A stretch of DNA of 64,000 bases from Roseiarcus sp963809245. GTDB lineage: Bacteria; Pseudomonadota; Alphaproteobacteria; Rhizobiales; Beijerinckiaceae. Positions 17,391 to 25,333 of the stretch are shown piece by piece. The DNA lies in the NCBI GenBank assembly GCA_963809245.1, contig CAWEIU010000003.1, positions 186,001 to 250,000 of the forward strand, written 5' to 3'. Numbering within the stretch: position 1 is the first letter of the stretch; each line of letters begins with the position of its first letter. The notes beneath the pieces were generated by a model. That model did not search any database. It saw nothing but the letters and a program-made list of their open reading frames with translations, and was not told the DNA's origin. A program made the position numbers and the translations under genes.

Positions 17391-17605
17391 GACGCCCCCT
17401 TCCGACGGTTTACAGAGTGAAGTGCGAACGAAGCTCCTCAAAGATCGTGTCGCCGGCCGGCGCGCCAGAGTGGGAAGGTCCCGAGCGCCGTAGGGCCGGC
17501 TCAGTCAAATCCGAACAGACGATACTTCAGGCGGCGTCGTCAACTGGGCGCGGCGAGGAGCCAGCGCCGTCGGCGAAAGCGTAACGCCCGATGTGGCTGA
17601 GAAAT

Positions 17606-18247
17606 CTACCGTCCCTGCGCCAGGACGAGCCGCGCGGCGAAGGCGCCCATCAGACCGGCGAAGCCGTAGTCGAACCAGCGAATCGCGCGCGGATTGGCGC
17701 GAGCGGCCGAAACGAAGCGCGCTGCGACGAGGATGATCGCGGAATTCACCGCGACGCCGATGGCGATGAATTCGAGGCCCAGGACGAAGAACTTGCCGCT
17801 TGCCGCCGGATCGCCCGCGTCGATGAACTGCGGCAGGAAGGTCACGAAGAACAGGATGATCTTCGGATTGGTGAGATTGATGAGGAGCCCGGTCAAATAG
17901 CTGCGCGAGAGGCCGCCGTTGGCGCGGCCCTGCGCCTCGAGCCGCAGGGCCGCGCCGTGACGTAAGGCTTGGTAGCCGAGGTAGATGAGGTACACCGCGC
18001 CCGCGAATTTGACCGCGTCATAGGCGCGCGCGGAGGCGGCGAGCAGCGCGGAAAGGCCGAGTGCGGCCGCGCAGGTATGAATGAGAATGCCGGTCATCGC
18101 GCCGGCGATGGCTGCGAAGCCATGCGCGCGCCCTCCCCCCAGCGTGCGCGAGAGGAAAAGCGCCATGTCCGGCCCCGGCGTCGCCGCCAGCAGAGCGCCC
18201 GCCGCCGCGAAAGCGCCGAGGACGGCGGCCGACGGCAGGACATTCAT
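17606..18247 (-). CDS. LysE-family exporter
   Basis: A 213-residue inner-membrane exporter of the LysE/RhtB family, which expels amino acids or similar metabolites. Six hydrophobic segments are visible, with the family motifs ATPGPDMALFLSRTLGGG near the N-terminus, KFAGAVYLIYLGYQALRHG, and LTNPKIILFFVTFLPQF. It starts 8 bp after the stop region of the neighbouring kinase gene on the same strand; together with a second LysE gene this forms an exporter-kinase-exporter array. The substrate is unknown. Confidence 0.88.
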   Translation of the reverse strand: MNVLPSAAVLGAFAAAGALLAATPGPDMALFLSRTLGGGRAHGFAAIAGAMTGILIHTCAAALGLSALLAASARAYDAVKFAGAVYLIYLGYQALRHGAALRLEAQGRANGGLSRSYLTGLLINLTNPKIILFFVTFLPQFIDAGDPAASGKFFVLGLEFIAIGVAVNSAIILVAARFVSAARANPRAIRWFDYGFAGLMGAFAARLVLAQGR

Positions 18248-18254
18248 CGTCTCG

Positions 18255-19169
18255 TCATCCCTTCCTCAGCGCGGCGAGCACCTCGGGCCGACGGGGCAGC
18301 GGCGCGACCGCTCCGAAGCCGAGCGTCGACAGCGCCGCCGCTACGTTGGCGAAGCGGGCGGCGGCGAAAGGATCGCCGTGGTTGAGATATTCGGAGAGGA
18401 AGGCGCCGTCGAAGGCGTCGCCGGCGCCGGTGGCGTCGACCGCTTCGACCGGGAATGGCGCGACGCGCTCCCGCCGCTCAGGCGTCGCCACCGCGGAGCC
18501 CTCCCTGCCGAGCTTGAGAGCGACGACCGGCGCTCCGAGCCGGAGATAGAAGTCGAGGATCGCGTCTGGAGTCGTCTCGCCGGTGAGCTGGATGGCGTCG
18601 TCGAGGCTCGGCAAGGCGATGTCGCAGAGGCGCATCGCCTCGTGAGTGATCGCGCGAGCGCGCCGCAACGGCCAGAGCTTGAGGCGCAGGTTGGTGTCAT
18701 AGGAGACCAGGACTTTGGCCTGCCGCGCGACGTCGATCGCCGCGAAGACGAGGTCCGCCGCCGACGACGAGATCGCCTGGGAGATGCCCGAGACGTGCAG
18801 GAGACGGGCGGCGCGGATCGCCTCGGTCGGCGTGTCCGCCTCGGTCAGCCGGCTCGCCGCCGAACCGGCGCGCAGATAGGAGAACGCGTGCCCGTCTGGC
18901 CCGTGCGCGACGAAATAGATGCCGGTATGCGCGCCGCCGTTGACGACGATCCGGCTGGCGTCGACGCCCTCCGCCTTCCAGAGGGAGACCAGGTCCTCGC
19001 CGAAACGGTCGGCGCCAACCGCGGTGAAATAGGCCGCGTGCGCGCCGAGACGCGCGGCGGCGATCATGGCGTTCGAAGTGTCGCCGCCGAAGCCCTGCTT
19101 GAACGGGGCGCGGTCGCCGGGCTGGTTGAGTTCGACGAGCGGTTCGCCGATGGCGAGAATGTCAGTCAT
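18255..19169 (-). CDS. kdgK: PfkB-family sugar kinase, 2-keto-3-deoxygluconate kinase-like
   Basis: ATP-dependent ribokinase-family enzyme of 304 residues. It has the N-terminal glycine-rich sugar site GGDTSNAMIAAARLG, LHVSGISQAI, SYDTNLRLKLWPL typical of KDG kinases, and the catalytic motif DATGAGDAFDGAFL with the base Asp. KDG kinases phosphorylate 2-dehydro-3-deoxygluconate in uronate and gluconate breakdown. The ATG begins only 2 bp after the stop of the upstream LysE gene, so it is translationally coupled; no separate ribosome binding site is evident. Confidence 0.82.
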   Translation of the reverse strand: MTDILAIGEPLVELNQPGDRAPFKQGFGGDTSNAMIAAARLGAHAAYFTAVGADRFGEDLVSLWKAEGVDASRIVVNGGAHTGIYFVAHGPDGHAFSYLRAGSAASRLTEADTPTEAIRAARLLHVSGISQAISSSAADLVFAAIDVARQAKVLVSYDTNLRLKLWPLRRARAITHEAMRLCDIALPSLDDAIQLTGETTPDAILDFYLRLGAPVVALKLGREGSAVATPERRERVAPFPVEAVDATGAGDAFDGAFLSEYLNHGDPFAAARFANVAAALSTLGFGAVAPLPRRPEVLAALRKG

Positions 19170-19171
19170 GG

Positions 19172-19783
19172 TCAGCGCGTCGCAATGGCGATGGCGACGC
19201 CGGCCATGACGCCTGCGGCGGCGCGATGAGCGATCTTCGCCGCGCGGCTCGAGCGCAGCAAGACGCGGACGCGGCTGGCGGCGAAGGCGTAGCCGCCAAG
19301 CGTCGCCGTGAGGACAGTCACCATGGTGGCGGCGATCGTCAGGAAGGTTGCAGGCGTCATCGCCTCGAGATCGACCGCCAGCGGCATGATGGAGAGGAAG
19401 AACACGATGACCTTGGGATTCCCTAGGGTCAAGGACAGCGAGCCGGTGAAGGCGCGCCAGCCCTGCGTCGGCTTCGCCAGCGCCCCCTCGCCTGTTTTGC
19501 CGGACGAACGCGCCATGCCCCAGGCGACGTAGAGCAGATAGGCGACGCCGACGAATTTCAACACGATGAAGACGCCGGCGTAGCTGCGCGCAACCATCGC
19601 GAGGCCGGTTGCGGCGATCGACAGCCAGATCATGTCGCCGACCACGAAGCCCGCGACGAAAGGAACGACGCCCTTGAGGCCGTGCGCGAGCACCCGCGCG
19701 ACCAGCGCCGCGACTCCGGGCCCGGGCGTCGCGACGGCGGCAAAATAGACCGCGGCGAACAGCAGCAATGACGAAACGGACAC
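19172..19783 (-). CDS. LysE-family exporter (second copy)
   Basis: A 203-residue LysE/RhtB membrane exporter with ATPGPGVAALVARVLAHG, FVVGDMIWLSIAATG, KFVGVAYLLYVAWGMAR and SLTLGNPKVIVFFLSIMP. It differs clearly in sequence from the LysE gene on the other side of the kinase, so this is not a recent duplication. It heads the three-gene minus-strand unit and is divergent from a glycosyltransferase. Confidence 0.88.
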   Translation of the reverse strand: MSVSSLLLFAAVYFAAVATPGPGVAALVARVLAHGLKGVVPFVAGFVVGDMIWLSIAATGLAMVARSYAGVFIVLKFVGVAYLLYVAWGMARSSGKTGEGALAKPTQGWRAFTGSLSLTLGNPKVIVFFLSIMPLAVDLEAMTPATFLTIAATMVTVLTATLGGYAFAASRVRVLLRSSRAAKIAHRAAAGVMAGVAIAIATR

Positions 19784-19927
19784 CGAAGCCCCCTCCTCCG
19801 AACGAGCGCATGAAGACCGCGACGGCGCTTGCGGTCAAGGCCCCGGTTGGTGGGAGGATCGGCCGGCGCTGGGAAACGTGGCCAAAATCGACTATGCCCC
19901 GGCGGCTTCGGCGAACGGGAAGACGAA

Positions 19928-20974
19928 ATGCGCGTGAGTTTCGAGGGCGGACGGATCAACGAGCGCGGGGTGGCGGTCGCCATCTTCGACTACGCCTTTC
20001 AGGCACGGGCGCTGCTCGGCGTCGAACCGGTCATCCTGCACGACGCCAGGATCCCGCCCGACCCCGCGCATCTCGCGCGCTTTTCCCAGGCCTTCCCGAC
20101 TTTCGCCTACGAAACCGAAGAGGAGATGCAGCGGCTTATCGAGCGCGAAGCGATCGACGTCGCCTATTTCCTCAAGACGCGTCGCGGCGACTCGCGCCTC
20201 GCGCGATCGTGCCGCACCGCCGTCCACGAGGTCTTCAAATTCTTCAACCCGCACGGCGACGCCTACGCCTACATCTCGCAGTCGCTCGCCGATACGATGA
20301 CGGCCGGCCGCTATCCCGCCGTTCCCCATATCGTCGACCCTCCTGCCCCCCGGTCCAATCTGCGGGCCGAACTCGGCATCCCCGAGGACGCCTTCGTCGT
20401 CGGGCGCCACGGCGCGCCGGATCAGTTCAACATCCCCTTCTTGCCGCGGGCGATCGAAGCGGCGCTGGAGCGGCGCAAGAACCTCTGGATCGTGCTCTTG
20501 AACACCGCCCGCTTCAGCGACCACGAGCGGATCGTCCATCTGCCGGTGACGCCGGACCGGCAGGGCGTCGCGGATTTCGTCGCCTCCTGCGACGTCGGCC
20601 TCAACGCGCGGGTCGCCGGCGAAAATTTCGGGCTGGCGATCGCCGAATTCCTCGCCCAGGACAAGCCGGTGCTGGTCTGGGCGGGCGGGCGCGACCGCAA
20701 CCACCTCGCGCTGGTCGACGACGAGCGCTTCATCTACCGGACGCGCGGCGACCTCACGCGGCAGCTCAGCGAAATGGAGCCGCGCGACTGGGGCGGCGCA
20801 TGGGCCCAGCGCGTCGCGCCCTTCGCCCCCGCGGCCGTCGCAGCGGTCTTCGCCAAAACGTTTCTGGCCCCCGAAGCGCAGAATTTCCCAAGGCTTCCCC
20901 CGGGATACAATCTGTTGCGTTCGGCGACGGCGCGCACGCGGCGGCTGCGCGATCGGGTCTGGCAGGCGCTTTGA
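19928..20974 (+). CDS. Glycosyltransferase-like protein (GT-B fold)
   Basis: A 348-residue soluble protein. Its C-terminal half looks like a GT4-type GT-B domain: a nucleotide-sugar loop FVVGRHGAPDQFNIPFLPRAIEAA, a strand-helix region ending in ASCDVGLNARVAGENFGLAIAE (E-x7-E-like), and a following helix. The N-terminal half (IFDYAFQARALLGVEPVILHD) is like uncharacterised glycosyltransferases acting on a single-protein basis. The ATG is preceded by a weak GGGAAGACGA; an upstream in-frame extension is poor. No polysaccharide cluster surrounds it. Confidence 0.65.
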   Translation: MRVSFEGGRINERGVAVAIFDYAFQARALLGVEPVILHDARIPPDPAHLARFSQAFPTFAYETEEEMQRLIEREAIDVAYFLKTRRGDSRLARSCRTAVHEVFKFFNPHGDAYAYISQSLADTMTAGRYPAVPHIVDPPAPRSNLRAELGIPEDAFVVGRHGAPDQFNIPFLPRAIEAALERRKNLWIVLLNTARFSDHERIVHLPVTPDRQGVADFVASCDVGLNARVAGENFGLAIAEFLAQDKPVLVWAGGRDRNHLALVDDERFIYRTRGDLTRQLSEMEPRDWGGAWAQRVAPFAPAAVAAVFAKTFLAPEAQNFPRLPPGYNLLRSATARTRRLRDRVWQAL

Positions 20975-20999
20975 GTCCGAGGCGGGCCCTCCTCGCCAG

Positions 21000-21920
21000 T
21001 CAGGCCATCAGGGACGACTGCTTCGTCTTCGCGGCGGTGAGCGCATTGTCCAGGACCTCGATGAAGGCCGAGGCCGCCGGCGAGAGGGTCGTCGTCGAGA
21101 GATAGGCGAGGAAATAGTCCATCGGTATCGTGCCATCGGAAATCTGAGAGACGACCAGTTTGTCGTCGTCGAGCATCCTGGAGACGGCGATGAATGGCAG
21201 CAGCGCCGACCATGTCGTCGTCCGGACGAGATTCAGAGTTCCGGCGATTCCGTCGATTTCCAGAAGCTGATGAACCGGCACGTTGGCCAAACGAAGGAAC
21301 TCGTCGATAAGGCCGCGCGTGCCGTGCAGGGGCGAGGGTACGATCAACTTGAGACTGGGAATCCTGCTCAGTTCACACGGCTGCAAATGGGCGAGGCCGC
21401 GCGTCGCTCCCGAGACCAGCATCATGCGGTCGGTGTAAATCCTGCGCACCCGCAGCGGCCCTCCGCGCGGCAATGGGGTGACGACCGCGAGGTCGAGTTG
21501 CTTGCCCAGGATCATCGATTGCAGCGTGCCGCTGGAGGCCTGGACGATCCGGAGCCTGACCCCGGAGAACGTCCTGGTATAGACGTCCACGACCGGGTCG
21601 AGCACACCTTGAGCGAGCGTTTGCGGCAGCCCCACGGCGAGCGAGCCGCTGATGGCGCCGCGCAAGTCTCCCAAATCGTTTTCCGCGTCGGTGAGACCGC
21701 GCAGAACGACCAGCGCGTGGGCGTAGAGGCGCCGACCGGCCTCGGTGGGAACGGCGCCCCGCGCGTGACGCTCGAACAATCGCACGTTGAGCAGCGTTTC
21801 GAGCCGCGACACCTGGAGGCTGACGGCGGGCTGGGTTGAGTTTTGCCTGATCGCCGCTTGGCTGAAGCCGCCTTCCTCATAGACGGCGACGAAGAGCTGA
21901 AGCTGGCGCAGTTCCAACAC
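21000..21920 (-). CDS. LysR-family transcriptional regulator
   Basis: A 306-residue LTTR. Residues 1-60 are the winged helix-turn-helix (LRQLQLFVAVYEEGGFSQAA, QPAVSLQVSRLETLLNVRLFERHARG) and the rest is the two-lobed effector domain. It is divergent from the SDR-cupin-binding-protein cluster, with an inverted repeat in the 125-bp intergenic region, and is the likely regulator of that cluster. The effector is unknown but may be the ligand taken up by the binding protein. Confidence 0.88.
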   Translation of the reverse strand: MLELRQLQLFVAVYEEGGFSQAAIRQNSTQPAVSLQVSRLETLLNVRLFERHARGAVPTEAGRRLYAHALVVLRGLTDAENDLGDLRGAISGSLAVGLPQTLAQGVLDPVVDVYTRTFSGVRLRIVQASSGTLQSMILGKQLDLAVVTPLPRGGPLRVRRIYTDRMMLVSGATRGLAHLQPCELSRIPSLKLIVPSPLHGTRGLIDEFLRLANVPVHQLLEIDGIAGTLNLVRTTTWSALLPFIAVSRMLDDDKLVVSQISDGTIPMDYFLAYLSTTTLSPAASAFIEVLDNALTAAKTKQSSLMA

Positions 21921-21943
21921 GATGGTTCGCTCCCGTCCCGATC

Positions 21944-21961
21944 CATATCGGATTCCATATG
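21944..21961. promoter_or_regulatory. Candidate LysR operator CATAT-N8-ATATG
   Basis: Inverted arms CATAT and ATATG spaced by CGGATTCC, with the longer direct repeat TCCATAT also present twice. It lies between the divergent LysR and SDR genes, close to the LysR start, which is where an LTTR recognition site is expected. Confidence 0.4.
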
Positions 21962-22045
21962 CGTCCTATTCAAAGACCGCTGTAATTGGAATGGCTCCCC
22001 TGTGCCATTGTCGCCGAAAATCAACGGGAACGAGGAACGGCGACA

Positions 22046-22798
22046 GTGGACGGCTTCCTTCAGGGCAAGAATATCGTGGTGACGGGCGCCGAGTCCGGCA
22101 TTGGCCGGGCGATCGCCCTCGCCTGCGCGCAAGCCGGCGCTCACGTTTGCGCGGCCGGACTCGTCGCCGAAGGGCTCGAAGAGACGGTTTCGCTGGCGGA
22201 CGCAAACTGGGAAGGCTCAATCGCCCATCGTCGCGTCGACATTCGCGACCGAGGGCAAGTCGCCGCCTTGTTCGATTTTGCCATGAACCGCTTCGGGTGG
22301 CTCGACGCCGCGGTGGCGAATGCGGGCGTCATCGCGCTCAAGCCTTTCCAGGACATCGAACTCGAGGAGTGGGAGCGCGTCATATCGGTCAATCTGACCG
22401 GCACGTTTCTCACGCTCTCAATTGCGGCGCGAATCCTGATCCGGCAGGGGCGCGGCGGGTCGCTGATTGCGACGGGCTCCTCGACCGCGGTCCGCGCGAT
22501 CCCGAATTCTGCGGCTTACATCGCCTCGAAGGGCGGCGTGCACGCCATGATGCAAGCCCTGGCGCTCGAGCTCGGACCGCACAACATTCGCGTCAACACG
22601 CTCGTGCCCGGCCAGACGGCGACCCCGCCGCTGCGGGCCATCGACGGATATCTTGAGAACGCCGCCAAGACTCTTCCCCTGCGCCAAGTCGCGGAGCCGG
22701 AAGAGCTCGCCCGCTACGTCGTATTCGCGCTCAGCGACGCGGCGCCTCACATGACCGGGACCCTGCTCAAAGTCGATTCCGGCCGCACCATCGCCTGA
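22046..22798 (+). CDS. SDR-family oxidoreductase
   Basis: A 250-residue short-chain dehydrogenase. TGAESGIG is at residues 13-20, NAG at 92-94, catalytic Ser in ATGSSTA near 145, and Y158/K162 (YIASK). The C-terminal PLRQVAEPEELARYVVFALSD and TGTLLKVDSG are typical of sugar or polyol SDRs. I start at the GTG with GAGGAA upstream. It is followed 28 bp later by a cupin and then by a sugar-binding protein, suggesting oxidation of an imported sugar-like compound. Confidence 0.85.
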   Translation: MDGFLQGKNIVVTGAESGIGRAIALACAQAGAHVCAAGLVAEGLEETVSLADANWEGSIAHRRVDIRDRGQVAALFDFAMNRFGWLDAAVANAGVIALKPFQDIELEEWERVISVNLTGTFLTLSIAARILIRQGRGGSLIATGSSTAVRAIPNSAAYIASKGGVHAMMQALALELGPHNIRVNTLVPGQTATPPLRAIDGYLENAAKTLPLRQVAEPEELARYVVFALSDAAPHMTGTLLKVDSGRTIA

Positions 22799-22826
22799 CA
22801 ACACACGGGATCGAAGAGGAGACCAC

Positions 22827-23225
22827 ATGTCCAGCGAATACAACCCGAACCTGATCGGCTTTTTCAATTTCGACACGCTGCCGGAACACGACAAGGGTCA
22901 CATGACCCAGCGATTGATATCCGGCGCGCAAGGGATGGCCGTATGGTCGAAAATCAAGGCGGGAAGCCACGCGCCGAGCCATTCGCACCACAACGAACAG
23001 ATCATGATGATCACGTCGGGCCGCATGGACTTCCGCCTGCAGAACGAAACGAAGGTCTGCCTCCCCGGCGACATGATCCTCATACCCGGCGGCGTCGAGC
23101 ATGAGGTCTGGTATCGCGAGGACTGCGAAGTCGTCGAGTTCTTCTCGCCGCCCCGCTTAGACCTCTACCCCGCCGCGATCAACAATCCGTTCGGGCTTGA
23201 GAGCGCCGAGGACTCCAAGTCCTGA
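22827..23225 (+). CDS. Cupin-domain protein
   Basis: A 132-residue single-cupin protein. The metal-binding motif is visible as PSHSHHNEQIMMITSG (motif 1, with the His and Glu ligands) and LIPGGVEHEVWYREDC (motif 2, His). Such small cupins act as sugar isomerases, epimerases or dioxygenase-like enzymes. GAGGAGA precedes the ATG. It lies between the SDR and the binding-protein genes and probably acts in the same pathway; the reaction is unknown. Confidence 0.82.
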   Translation: MSSEYNPNLIGFFNFDTLPEHDKGHMTQRLISGAQGMAVWSKIKAGSHAPSHSHHNEQIMMITSGRMDFRLQNETKVCLPGDMILIPGGVEHEVWYREDCEVVEFFSPPRLDLYPAAINNPFGLESAEDSKS

Positions 23226-23237
23226 TGGAGCGCCTTC

Positions 23238-23262
23238 TCGGACGCCGCCGCGGCGTCCGAGC
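23238..23262 (+). terminator. Hairpin between cupin and binding-protein genes
   Basis: Perfect 11-bp arms CTCGGACGCCG/CGGCGTCCGAG with a CCG loop, followed by an AT-rich run but no long T tract. It may terminate or attenuate the SDR-cupin transcript, or protect the 5' end of the binding-protein message. It also argues against an earlier start for the next gene. Confidence 0.5.
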
Positions 23263-23296
23263 CCGATTTAAAACCGAGAAATCCCGGGAGGAAAAT

Positions 23297-24277
23297 TTGG
23301 CCGGAGTGAAGACATATCTACGTTTTGCGTCATTGGCCGTGCTCGCTTTCACGCCGCAGCTTGCAGCGGCGCAGGAGGCGACGATCGCCGTCATGACGAA
23401 GAACCTGACGAATCCCTTTTTTCAGGCGGTCCGCGTCGGCGCGGAGAACTTCGCCAAGTCGGCGGGCGTCAAGGTGGTGCAGTTCGTCCCGACGACGCCA
23501 GACAGCATTCCCGAGCAGCTTAGCCAACTCGACGACGTCGTGGTGAAGAAGCCGAGCGCGGTGCTCTTCATTCCCGTCGACGCGAAAGCGATGACGCCGG
23601 GACTGGCGGAGTTGAACCACGCGGGAATTCCGGTCGTGCTGATGGCGGAACGGGTCAAGGCGGGCGACTACGTCGGCTTTGTGGGAGCCGCCGACTACGA
23701 CATCGCCGTCGCGACCGCGCGCTATCTTCTCAAAAGCCTCGGCGGTCGCGGCAACGTCCTCATCCTCGAGGGCGTGCGGGGAACGCAAACGAACAACGAC
23801 CGCATTCGCGGTTTCATGGACGCCCTGAAGGAATTCCCCGACGTGAAGCTCCTCACATCCCAGCCCGCCAATTATCAGCGATTGCCTGCCCTTCAGGTCA
23901 TGGAGAATCTGATCCAGAGCTACGACAAGATCGATGGCGTGCTTGCGGCGAACGACGCCATGGCGATCGGCGCGATCGACGCGCTCGACGGAGCGAACCG
24001 ACGCGCCGCCGTCGTCGGCATCAATGGGTCGAAGGAAGCGGTCGACGCGATCAAGGAAGGCAAGATGCTTGCTTCGGGCGACTACAACGGGTTCCTGCAA
24101 GGCTGCATCGGCATGGCGATGGCGGTGCGCCACTTGGCGAAGCAGCCGCTCCCCCATGAGGTCATCCTGAAGCCGGTGGTCATCGACAGCGCGAACAGCG
24201 CCGCCTACGAACTCGCCCCTGAAGCGCGCACTTGCCCGACCTGGCAAACGATCGAGACGGAGTTGGTGAAGAACTGA
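23297..24277 (+). CDS. Periplasmic sugar-binding protein, orphan
   Basis: A 326-residue type-I periplasmic binding protein of the ribose/galactose/inositol class. A signal peptide (TYLRFASLAVLAFTPQLAAA) precedes the mature start QEATIAVMTKNLTNPFFQAV; the domain shows VLFIPVDAKAMTPGL, GYVGAADYD-type GFVGAADYDIAVATARYLL, VLAANDAMAIGAIDAL and VVGINGSKEAVDAIKEG. The TTG start is preceded by GGGAGG. No ATP-binding or permease gene adjoins it, so it must either borrow components from another importer or serve as a sensor-type binding protein. Confidence 0.88.
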   Translation: MAGVKTYLRFASLAVLAFTPQLAAAQEATIAVMTKNLTNPFFQAVRVGAENFAKSAGVKVVQFVPTTPDSIPEQLSQLDDVVVKKPSAVLFIPVDAKAMTPGLAELNHAGIPVVLMAERVKAGDYVGFVGAADYDIAVATARYLLKSLGGRGNVLILEGVRGTQTNNDRIRGFMDALKEFPDVKLLTSQPANYQRLPALQVMENLIQSYDKIDGVLAANDAMAIGAIDALDGANRRAAVVGINGSKEAVDAIKEGKMLASGDYNGFLQGCIGMAMAVRHLAKQPLPHEVILKPVVIDSANSAAYELAPEARTCPTWQTIETELVKN

Positions 24278-24299
24278 GCGGCGTCGAGACCCTTGCCGA

Positions 24300-24788
24300 C
24301 TAGCCGCGCGGCGTTTGAAGCACGAGGAGCGTCGAGGTGCCGTGCGCGAGCACCCGGCCGCGCGCGTCGGTCACTTTCGCCTCGGCGGTCAGGACCTGGC
24401 GCCCTTGCGAGACGACTCGCCCCTCGGCGCGCACCCGGCCGGTGTCGGCGAGAATGGGGCGGGTGAAATTGGCTTTGGTTTCGACCGTCGTATAGGCGAC
24501 GTCGGGCGGCAGCGTCGAATACGCGGCGCAACCGGTGACGCTGTCGATCAGGGTCAACGCCCAGCCGCCGTGAACGACTCCCGCCGGATTGAGCAGATGC
24601 GGCCCGGTGTCGCCCTCGAACACCGCCACCCCCTCGCCGACTTCAACCAAGAGAAAGCCCAATCGCTCCGCAATCGGCGGCGCCGGCAATCGCCCCTCGA
24701 TCATGCGCTGCAGAACCTGTCGCCCCGAAAGCCCCGCAATGTCCTGCGGGCGCAGCGCGTCATAGACAACCTCGCGGGGATCTTTCAT
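24300..24788 (-). CDS. PaaI-type hotdog thioesterase
   Basis: A 162-residue hotdog-fold protein expected to hydrolyse acyl-CoA or aryl-CoA thioesters. The core reads GPHLLNPAGVVHGGWALTLID with the typical H-G-G loop, then SVTGCAAYSTLPP and TVETKANFTRPI. It is divergent from a MarR gene, with an inverted repeat between them. The second of two adjacent ATGs is used because GGAAAG is then correctly spaced. Substrate is unknown. Confidence 0.85.
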   Translation of the reverse strand: MKDPREVVYDALRPQDIAGLSGRQVLQRMIEGRLPAPPIAERLGFLLVEVGEGVAVFEGDTGPHLLNPAGVVHGGWALTLIDSVTGCAAYSTLPPDVAYTTVETKANFTRPILADTGRVRAEGRVVSQGRQVLTAEAKVTDARGRVLAHGTSTLLVLQTPRG

Positions 24789-24806
24789 CATCGCTTTCCA
24801 TGCGAA

Positions 24807-24819
24807 TACATTATATGTA
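24807..24819. promoter_or_regulatory. Candidate MarR operator TACAT-TAT-ATGTA
   Basis: A short perfect inverted repeat in the 32-bp AT-rich space between the divergent thioesterase and MarR genes. Position immediately between both starts fits autoregulation by MarR; it would cover the start regions of both genes. Confidence 0.45.
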
Positions 24820-24820
24820 G

Positions 24821-25297
24821 ATGCATACACTGATGACGGATCCTTCGCAATCCCCTCGCCCGCCCCTCGCCGCCGAAGCCCGCGCGGCGCTAAACGTCTG
24901 CTCGGGCTGGAACAGCCGGCTCGCCGCCCGCCGCATCGCGAAGTTTCTCGAGCGGCGCATGGAGGGGTGCGGCCTCACCCTGACGCAATTCGCGCTGATG
25001 GCGCAGGTCGCCGCCGCCGAGGACGACACGATCGGCGGCCTCAGCGAGAGCATGGAGCTTGATCAATCGACGCTGTCGCGCAATCTGCGCGCGCTCGAAG
25101 CGGCCGGCCTGGTGGAGATCGCGATCGTCGAAACCGATCTGCGACGTCGGGCGGTCTGGCTGACGGAAGAAGGCGTGCGGCGCTTCGGGGCCGCCGCGCC
25201 ATTTTGGCGCGCAGCGCACGAGGCGCTCGCCGAGCGGATGGACACGGACCTCGCGCCCCAACTGGCGTTGGCCGCGGCTCGGCTCGACGAGCCTTAG
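24821..25297 (+). CDS. MarR-family transcriptional regulator
   Basis: A 158-residue MarR regulator. The winged helix-turn-helix spans roughly residues 45-115 (LTLTQFALMAQVAAAEDDTI, LSESMELDQSTLSRNLRALEAAGLVE, DLRRRAVWLTEEG). A second in-frame ATG 12 nt downstream is an alternative start. The divergent thioesterase and the operator-like repeat suggest it represses both. No cysteine suitable for peroxide sensing stands out beyond Cys27 and Cys50. Confidence 0.88.
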   Translation: MHTLMTDPSQSPRPPLAAEARAALNVCSGWNSRLAARRIAKFLERRMEGCGLTLTQFALMAQVAAAEDDTIGGLSESMELDQSTLSRNLRALEAAGLVEIAIVETDLRRRAVWLTEEGVRRFGAAAPFWRAAHEALAERMDTDLAPQLALAAARLDEP

Positions 25298-25333
25298 CGG
25301 CGCGACCACAGCGCTCCGACAAGAGCGCCGGAC

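Noticed and set aside
23225..23296. Start of the orphan binding protein right after the cupin stop
   Set aside because: The extra residues cross a perfect hairpin and are Arg-rich; the TTG after GGGAGG gives a proper signal peptide.
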